From JBELHO01 sp042091375 (GTDB taxonomy: Bacteria > Pseudomonadota > Gammaproteobacteria > Enterobacterales > Alteromonadaceae), in the NCBI GenBank assembly GCA_042091375.1, contig JBELHO010000082.1, positions 1 through 9,555 of the forward strand: DNA of 9,555 nucleotides. The letters run 5' to 3'. The position numbers and the translations under genes are program-made. Shown piece after piece: positions 5,779 through 9,555 of this stretch. Under the pieces are notes generated by a model. The model made no database searches. It was not told the DNA's origin and worked only from the letters and a program-made list of their open reading frames with translations. Within the stretch, counting starts at the first letter, position 1; each line of letters opens with the position of its first letter.

Positions 5779-6579
5779 TCAATATTGTGCCATTGTGCTT
5801 AACTTACTTGTACTTCGCTGCCGTACTACGGCTAAACCAAGTATGGCAAAACTAAATAGTGTCAGTGTAAAAGGCTCTGCAACAGCTACTGAAGTGCGGA
5901 ACACAACATTGTCTATCTCCATCGCTTTGCCTCTACTAGCAATTAAAAAGTGACTGAAATAGGATGATTCTGGCATATAAAAATTAATATACACATTGGA
6001 TGAATCTTTAAATTGATTTCCTGACTGACCTTGAAATTCAGCCAGTATTTCATTACCAGTAATACTTTCACCAAATCTTGTTTGCAAAATGTTGTCATCT
6101 TGATCATATAAGGTCACTGAATCTCTATTTTTAAGATTGCCGTCAATAGAGCCCCAATAAAAGCCTAAATAATCTATTTCTGACCCTACTGAGCCACCAG
6201 TTATGTATGATGATAAATCAAATGTCACATCGCCAGGAGCCGGTTGATACAATGCTGGAGTAACCATGTAACAGGTAGTATCGCCAGAAGGTGGTGCAGC
6301 TTGACCACGAGTGTGCTCGGTTGTCAAACTATAGCTTCCTGTTAAATTACCCGCGAGTTCAGTTAAACCACAACCTGAACTGGTATCAAAGTCTTCCCAA
6401 TGGACTCCAGAGCCATTATTAAAACCTGTAATGGTTATTTGAGAAGTGATCTCACTGCCATCATTGGCATCAGCGCCACCAAAGTCAACATTAATAATAC
6501 TCGCTGACGCAGAAATACAATAGCCGATCAAAACAGTCGTAGTGACTGTTAATTTTAATATTAATTTGCTATCAATCAT
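5779..6579 (-). CDS. Secreted protein with divergent PEP-CTERM sorting signal
   Basis: This 266-residue protein has an N-terminal signal peptide: basic start MIDSKLILK, a hydrophobic core, and probable cleavage after the ASA near residue 26. The body is acidic and beta-rich with two cysteines (70 and 103) that could pair after export. The segment YLGFYWGSID near 137-146 resembles stretches I know from other exosortase-dependent surface proteins. The C terminus has the tripartite PEP-CTERM layout. The motif is AEP (234-236) instead of PEP, followed by a hydrophobic helix (about 237-252), then RQR and an unusually long 11-residue tail. In this class an exosortase removes the anchor, linked to exopolysaccharide and surface assembly. 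No exosortase gene is in the window. The start at 6579 has AGGGA 5 nt upstream. An open frame reaching 6726 is made only by 12-bp repeats and is rejected. Confidence 0.8.
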   Translation of the reverse strand: MIDSKLILKLTVTTTVLIGYCISASASIINVDFGGADANDGSEITSQITITGFNNGSGVHWEDFDTSSGCGLTELAGNLTGSYSLTTEHTRGQAAPPSGDTTCYMVTPALYQPAPGDVTFDLSSYITGGSVGSEIDYLGFYWGSIDGNLKNRDSVTLYDQDDNILQTRFGESITGNEILAEFQGQSGNQFKDSSNVYINFYMPESSYFSHFLIASRGKAMEIDNVVFRTSVAVAEPFTLTLFSFAILGLAVVRQRSTSKLSTMAQY

Positions 6580-6584
6580 ATTGT

Positions 6585-6589
6585 TCCCT
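6585..6589 (-). promoter_or_regulatory. Ribosome binding site fixing the PEP-CTERM-type gene start
   Basis: On the minus strand AGGGA (within AAAGGGAAC) lies 5 nt before the ATG at 6577-6579. The signal peptide begins directly at this ATG. The alternative ATG at 6726 would put 49 residues, including Cys-rich repeats, in front of the signal peptide. Confidence 0.75.
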
Positions 6590-6602
6590 TTATTATTAGC
6601 TG

Positions 6603-6667
6603 CTTTGGTGATCAGGTGATTAAGTACTTTGGTGATTAGCTGATTAGCTGATTTCAACACACCAAAG
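6603..6667. repeat. Imperfect 24-bp direct repeat with inverted copy
   Basis: CTTTGGTGAT occurs at 6603-6612 and 6627-6636 within an imperfect 24-bp tandem repeat, and the inverted sequence CACCAAAG occurs at 6660-6667. In the minus-strand transcript the first arm (6667 to 6660) can pair with either later copy, giving two mutually exclusive stems in the leader of the PEP-CTERM-type gene. Confidence 0.6.
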
Positions 6668-6675
6668 TAAAAGCC

Positions 6676-6711
6676 ATTACACAAGCCTTTACACAAGCCT
6701 TTACACAAGCC
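6676..6711. repeat. 12-bp tandem repeat, three copies
   Basis: The unit TTTACACAAGCC is perfect at 6688-6699 and 6700-6711 and has one change at 6676-6687. A degenerate fourth trace lies at about 6664-6675. It falls in the leader of the PEP-CTERM-type gene. Because the period is a multiple of three it creates a spurious open frame. Confidence 0.85.
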
Positions 6712-6755
6712 CAAAATATCACACAAACTGCTAGTAAGTTATGTAGTAGAAACAA

Positions 6756-6771
6756 AGCTAAAATCATGCCA
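6756..6771 (-). promoter_or_regulatory. Candidate sigma-54 (-24/-12) promoter
   Basis: The minus strand reads TGGCATGATTTTAGCT. The GG and GC are in the exact -24/-12 spacing of RpoN promoters (consensus TGGCACG-N4-TTGCW), with one mismatch in the -12 box. Transcription would start near 6745, giving a leader of about 165 nt. PEP-CTERM systems often come with the PrsK/PrsR two-component pair, whose regulator acts with sigma-54, which supports the call. No activator site can be named. Confidence 0.5.
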
Positions 6772-6896
6772 CAATAAAATAAACATTAATTTCAATAACT
6801 TAAAAACACCAAATAAGACCTGTTAAGAAAAATGTAAAAATAGTTGACAGTTTTATTGCGATTTAATTAGGATTTTGCATTTCACTGACGTTGAGT

Positions 6897-6996
6897 NNNN
6901 NNNNNNNNNNNNNNNNNNNNNNNNNNNNNNNNNNNNNNNNNNNNNNNNNNNNNNNNNNNNNNNNNNNNNNNNNNNNNNNNNNNNNNNNNNNNNNNN
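6897..6996. other. Assembly gap (100 N)
   Basis: There are exactly 100 unresolved bases, the conventional placeholder for a scaffold gap of unknown length. The flanks are A+T-rich and repeat-bearing. Whatever lies here, possibly whole genes, is missing, so the adjacency of the PEP-CTERM-type gene and the protease is not certain. Confidence 0.98.
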
Positions 6997-7052
6997 TAAT
7001 ATTAGCTTTAAATTATTAATATTAATTGTCAAATATTAACCTGAGTTATCAA

Positions 7053-7086
7053 CAATTAGTTATCAGTTATAAGTTATAACTAATTG
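7053..7086. repeat. Inverted repeat with 11-bp arms
   Basis: CAATTAGTTAT (7053-7063) and ATAACTAATTG (7076-7086) are perfect inverted copies around a 12-base loop that repeats the GTTAT motif. No U-tract follows on either strand, so it is not a typical terminator. It may be an A+T-rich cruciform, an operator or a mobile-element trace. Confidence 0.7.
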
Positions 7087-7219
7087 CTATTATTAATAAT
7101 CGACCACAACAACTAAGAATTGGCAAGTTATTTAGACGTAACAAGTCAGTATAAACAACAGTAAAGGAATTTTTTACAAATTGAGCACATTTTTTACTGG
7201 CCTGTAACCTTTAACTTTA

Positions 7220-7237
7220 ATAACACCAAGGTGTTAT
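7220..7237. promoter_or_regulatory. 18-bp palindrome, possible operator
   Basis: ATAACACC (7220-7227) and GGTGTTAT (7230-7237) are perfect inverted arms around AA. The size and symmetry suit a dimeric repressor or activator. It lies about 225 bp upstream of the protease start. The regulator is unknown. Confidence 0.4.
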
Positions 7238-7450
7238 ACCCTGTTCAACTCTATTGTGCACAGCAACTGAAATACAAAATAAAATATTTCATACGCTATT
7301 TCAGATTATATTTTCCAGACATATTTTACAAAGCACAAGGTTGTGATAAGTTACGGAGTTGCATTATTGCATTAATGTACAAAATTATAGCTATAACCAG
7401 GTTCAATGGTAAAAGCATTAAAGATAAACCTGCACACTAAGTGCATCTTC

Positions 7451-7456
7451 GGGAGG
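7451..7456 (+). promoter_or_regulatory. Ribosome binding site of the S8 protease
   Basis: GGGAGG lies 6 nt before the GTG at 7463. It is the strongest Shine-Dalgarno of the window and fixes this non-ATG start, which begins the signal peptide directly. Confidence 0.88.
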
Positions 7457-7462
7457 TTCTTT

Positions 7463-9555
7463 GTGAACAACAAAGTAACGATGGCTGTGTCAACAGCCCT
7501 ATTATCTATGGCAACTTTAACCGCTTCGGCTAGCATGGCAGCTACTGCTTATGCAGAAGAAACGTTTCAAGCTCTTGCCCCTATTTCTATTAACAAGAAT
7601 AATGAAAAAAACTTAATACAACAAAAAAAATTCATCAGAGAAAATGATCTCGCTGCTGGTGAATACACTTATATAGTGCGCCTAAAAGACCAGCCAATAG
7701 CAACCTATGACGGTACAATTGCAGGTTTAAAGGCCACCAATCCTCAAATAGCTAAAAAGTCTTTATATGCTACATTAGCGCGCAGTAATAAAAGCTCGCA
7801 ACAAATTCGCCAAGAGCTGCGCATTAATTTCAACGCGCCAGAAACCATAGCTTATACAAATTATTTAGATAAAAAACATCAAAGCTTTTTGCAAAAAGCC
7901 AACAGAGTCTTAAGCGGAAATTTTGAAGTGACTCATCAATACAAAAACGCTTTTAACGGTATGGCTTTGCGTTTAACTCAAAATGAAGCAAAACGTTTAT
8001 CAAAATTATCTGATGTGGCTTTTGTTGAGCGTGAACGCATTGAACAACTTCACACCGATACGGGCCCAATTCACATTGGCGCTGATCAAGTGTGGAGTGG
8101 TCAAGGCCAAAGTGCAGTCAATATGGGTGAAGGCGTTATTATTGGTGTACTAGATAGTGGTATCAATTCAGATCACCCATCATTTGCCGACATAGGTGAC
8201 GACGGATATGATCACACTAACCCTTGGGGAGCAGGTATTTACGTTGGCGATTGTGCCGGCGATTATCCTGAGATGTGTAACGATAAATTAATCGGTGTGC
8301 GCACTTACTCTTCTGTTGTTGATAATTACGATGACACTGAGGTATTTGGTGATAACCCTCCACCTAAAAACGGTGAAGATTACAATGGCCATGGCGCTCA
8401 TACAGCCGGCACAGCAGGCGGAAATATTTTGTATAACGTTCCTGTGCTAGACACAGAGCCTGGTGTCGAAGAAAGTGATGGTATCAACTCTACAGGATTA
8501 GAATTTGGACAAATTTCAGGGGTCGCACCACATGCCAACATTATTGCCTATCAAATTTGTCTCCCCGGCGATACAGGTGATACCTATTCAGGCTGTCCAG
8601 GTTCAGCGATCCTTGCCGCATTAGATGACACATTAATTGATGATGTTGATGTGATTAATTACTCGATTAGTGGTGGTGGTTATCCTTGGAATAGCTCTAC
8701 TGAAATGGCATTTTTAGCTGCACAACAAGCAGGGATTTTTTCATCAATTTCTGCAGGGAATAGTGGTCCAGAAGCCAATACATCAGCGAAAAGCGCACCT
8801 TGGTATACGGTTGTAGGTGCCTCAACACATGGTAGAAGTATTGACTTTAGCCTTAACTTTAACGATGTAGATTATCGTTTTATCAAGGGAACTGGACCTT
8901 CAGCAGAAGAGACTATTTCAGCGGTCCCTATTGCCGCAGTTGATCTCGATGCGAGTAATGAAGAAGGTTGTGCTCGATTTGATGCCGATGCATTCAAAGA
9001 CGCCATTGCTGTGATCTCCCGAGGAGAATGTGTTTTTGCTGATAAAGTCAATAACGCAGCAGAGGCCGGTGCTCTATCAGTTGTTGTATACAACAATGTC
9101 GATGGCAATGCGATTTTTACTATGGGAGGATTAGAAGCAACAACTATCCCTGCAGTGATGGTTTCTGAAAACTCTGGTGCGGCAATATTAGCCGATTTAA
9201 CAGACAATCCGACAATCGCACTAACCATTAACACTATACCAACAGCAACTGTGACACCTGAAAATGCTGACATCATGGCTGGGTTTTCTTCGCGTGGTCC
9301 AAACAGTTATGTAGATGATATTATGACGCCATCAGTTACTGCACCGGGTGTGTCGGTATATGCTGCATATTCTGATCAGCAATTTGGTCATGATGAGACA
9401 GGGTCTGCACCATCAGATTATGACTTCTTGCAAGGTACTTCTATGTCAGCGCCACATGTTGCTGGTGCTGCGGCAGTTCTTCGCTCAGCACATCCCACAT
9501 GGACACCTGACAATATCCGCTCTGCATTAATGCTTACGGCAGTGACTGAAGGAGT
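7463..9555 (+). CDS. Secreted subtilisin-like (S8) serine protease with PA domain, 3' truncated by window
   Basis: The frame opens with GTG at 7463 and runs 697 codons off the right edge, so the C terminus is unseen. Residues 1-31 are a signal peptide ending TAYA, probably cut before EETFQ. Residues about 65-195 look like an inhibitor I9 propeptide (GEYTYIVRLKDQP, then NAFNGMALRL and VAFVERE). The catalytic domain starts near 200. It has Asp231 in IIGVLDSGI, His310 in NGHGAHTAG, oxyanion Asn433 in SAGNSGP and Ser660 in GTSMSAPHVAG, so the triad is complete. A PA domain is inserted at about 475-576 (VISRGECVFADK...TTIPAVMVS). The His motif is HGAH rather than the usual HGTH. An extracellular protein-degrading role is inferred. 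Related marine proteases carry C-terminal PPC, repeat or sorting domains that would lie beyond the window. Confidence 0.93.
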   Translation, partial: MNNKVTMAVSTALLSMATLTASASMAATAYAEETFQALAPISINKNNEKNLIQQKKFIRENDLAAGEYTYIVRLKDQPIATYDGTIAGLKATNPQIAKKSLYATLARSNKSSQQIRQELRINFNAPETIAYTNYLDKKHQSFLQKANRVLSGNFEVTHQYKNAFNGMALRLTQNEAKRLSKLSDVAFVERERIEQLHTDTGPIHIGADQVWSGQGQSAVNMGEGVIIGVLDSGINSDHPSFADIGDDGYDHTNPWGAGIYVGDCAGDYPEMCNDKLIGVRTYSSVVDNYDDTEVFGDNPPPKNGEDYNGHGAHTAGTAGGNILYNVPVLDTEPGVEESDGINSTGLEFGQISGVAPHANIIAYQICLPGDTGDTYSGCPGSAILAALDDTLIDDVDVINYSISGGGYPWNSSTEMAFLAAQQAGIFSSISAGNSGPEANTSAKSAPWYTVVGASTHGRSIDFSLNFNDVDYRFIKGTGPSAEETISAVPIAAVDLDASNEEGCARFDADAFKDAIAVISRGECVFADKVNNAAEAGALSVVVYNNVDGNAIFTMGGLEATTIPAVMVSENSGAAILADLTDNPTIALTINTIPTATVTPENADIMAGFSSRGPNSYVDDIMTPSVTAPGVSVYAAYSDQQFGHDETGSAPSDYDFLQGTSMSAPHVAGAAAVLRSAHPTWTPDNIRSALMLTAVTEG

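Larger units (their letters stand above)
6997..7462. other. A+T-rich intergenic region upstream of the S8 protease
   Basis: These 466 bases hold no convincing gene. An open frame at 7231-7440 starts inside a palindrome, has no ribosome site and encodes a low-complexity Tyr/Phe/Lys/Ile-rich peptide. What is visible is a large inverted repeat (7053-7086), an 18-bp palindrome (7220-7237) and the protease ribosome site. I see no good sigma-70 or sigma-54 promoter. Confidence 0.6.

Noticed and set aside
6580..6726. N-terminal extension of the PEP-CTERM-type protein to an ATG at 6726
   Set aside because: The extension is generated by 12-bp repeats, puts 49 residues ahead of a good signal peptide, and a proper ribosome site precedes the ATG at 6579.
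7231..7440. 69-codon open frame upstream of the protease
   Set aside because: It starts inside a palindrome, has no Shine-Dalgarno, and encodes a low-complexity A+T-driven peptide.
8872..9276. 134-codon open frame on the minus strand inside the protease gene
   Set aside because: It is antisense to the PA domain of the S8 protease, which has clear domain support.

Overview
The window is a chromosomal segment of an A+T-rich marine gammaproteobacterium, most likely Alteromonadales near Colwellia or Thalassotalea. This rests on protein similarity judged by eye, the conserved gene order tRNA-Arg(UCU) / folD / cysS / ppiB / lpxH, and MiaE together with a PEP-CTERM-type surface protein. The sequence is a draft: a run of exactly 100 N (6897-6996) marks a scaffold gap of unknown true size.

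Left part (1-611, minus strand): tRNA-Pro(UGG) lies upstream of tRNA-Arg(UCU). A good promoter with a G+C-rich discriminator and an A+T-rich upstream element precedes tRNA-Pro, and no terminator is visible between the two, so they may be co-transcribed. The tRNA-Arg gene is split after anticodon base 36 by a 226-nt insert. The insert folds by hand into a complete group I intron (P1 to P10, terminal omega-G) and strongly resembles the small tRNA introns known from Azoarcus and Agrobacterium. This is the most notable element of the window.

Middle part (892-5538): housekeeping genes. folD (one-carbon metabolism) converges on cysS (cysteinyl-tRNA synthetase) across a bidirectional terminator. cysS diverges from ppiB (cyclophilin), which is followed after two bases by lpxH (lipid A synthesis, TTG start). 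lpxH converges on miaE (tRNA ms2i6A hydroxylase). The intron-bearing tRNA, tRNA-Pro, cysS and miaE give the region a tRNA and translation flavour. The order matches the E. coli folD-cysS-ppiB-lpxH neighbourhood, where argU, the UCU tRNA, also lies close by.

Right part (5539-9555): accessory genes. A secreted protein with a divergent PEP-CTERM tail (AEP instead of PEP) is encoded on the minus strand. It has its own terminator, a sigma-54-like -24/-12 element and a repeat-rich leader. Beyond the gap an A+T-rich intergenic region with inverted repeats leads into a secreted subtilisin-family (S8) protease with propeptide and PA domain. This gene runs off the right edge. Both products are predicted to leave the cytoplasm.
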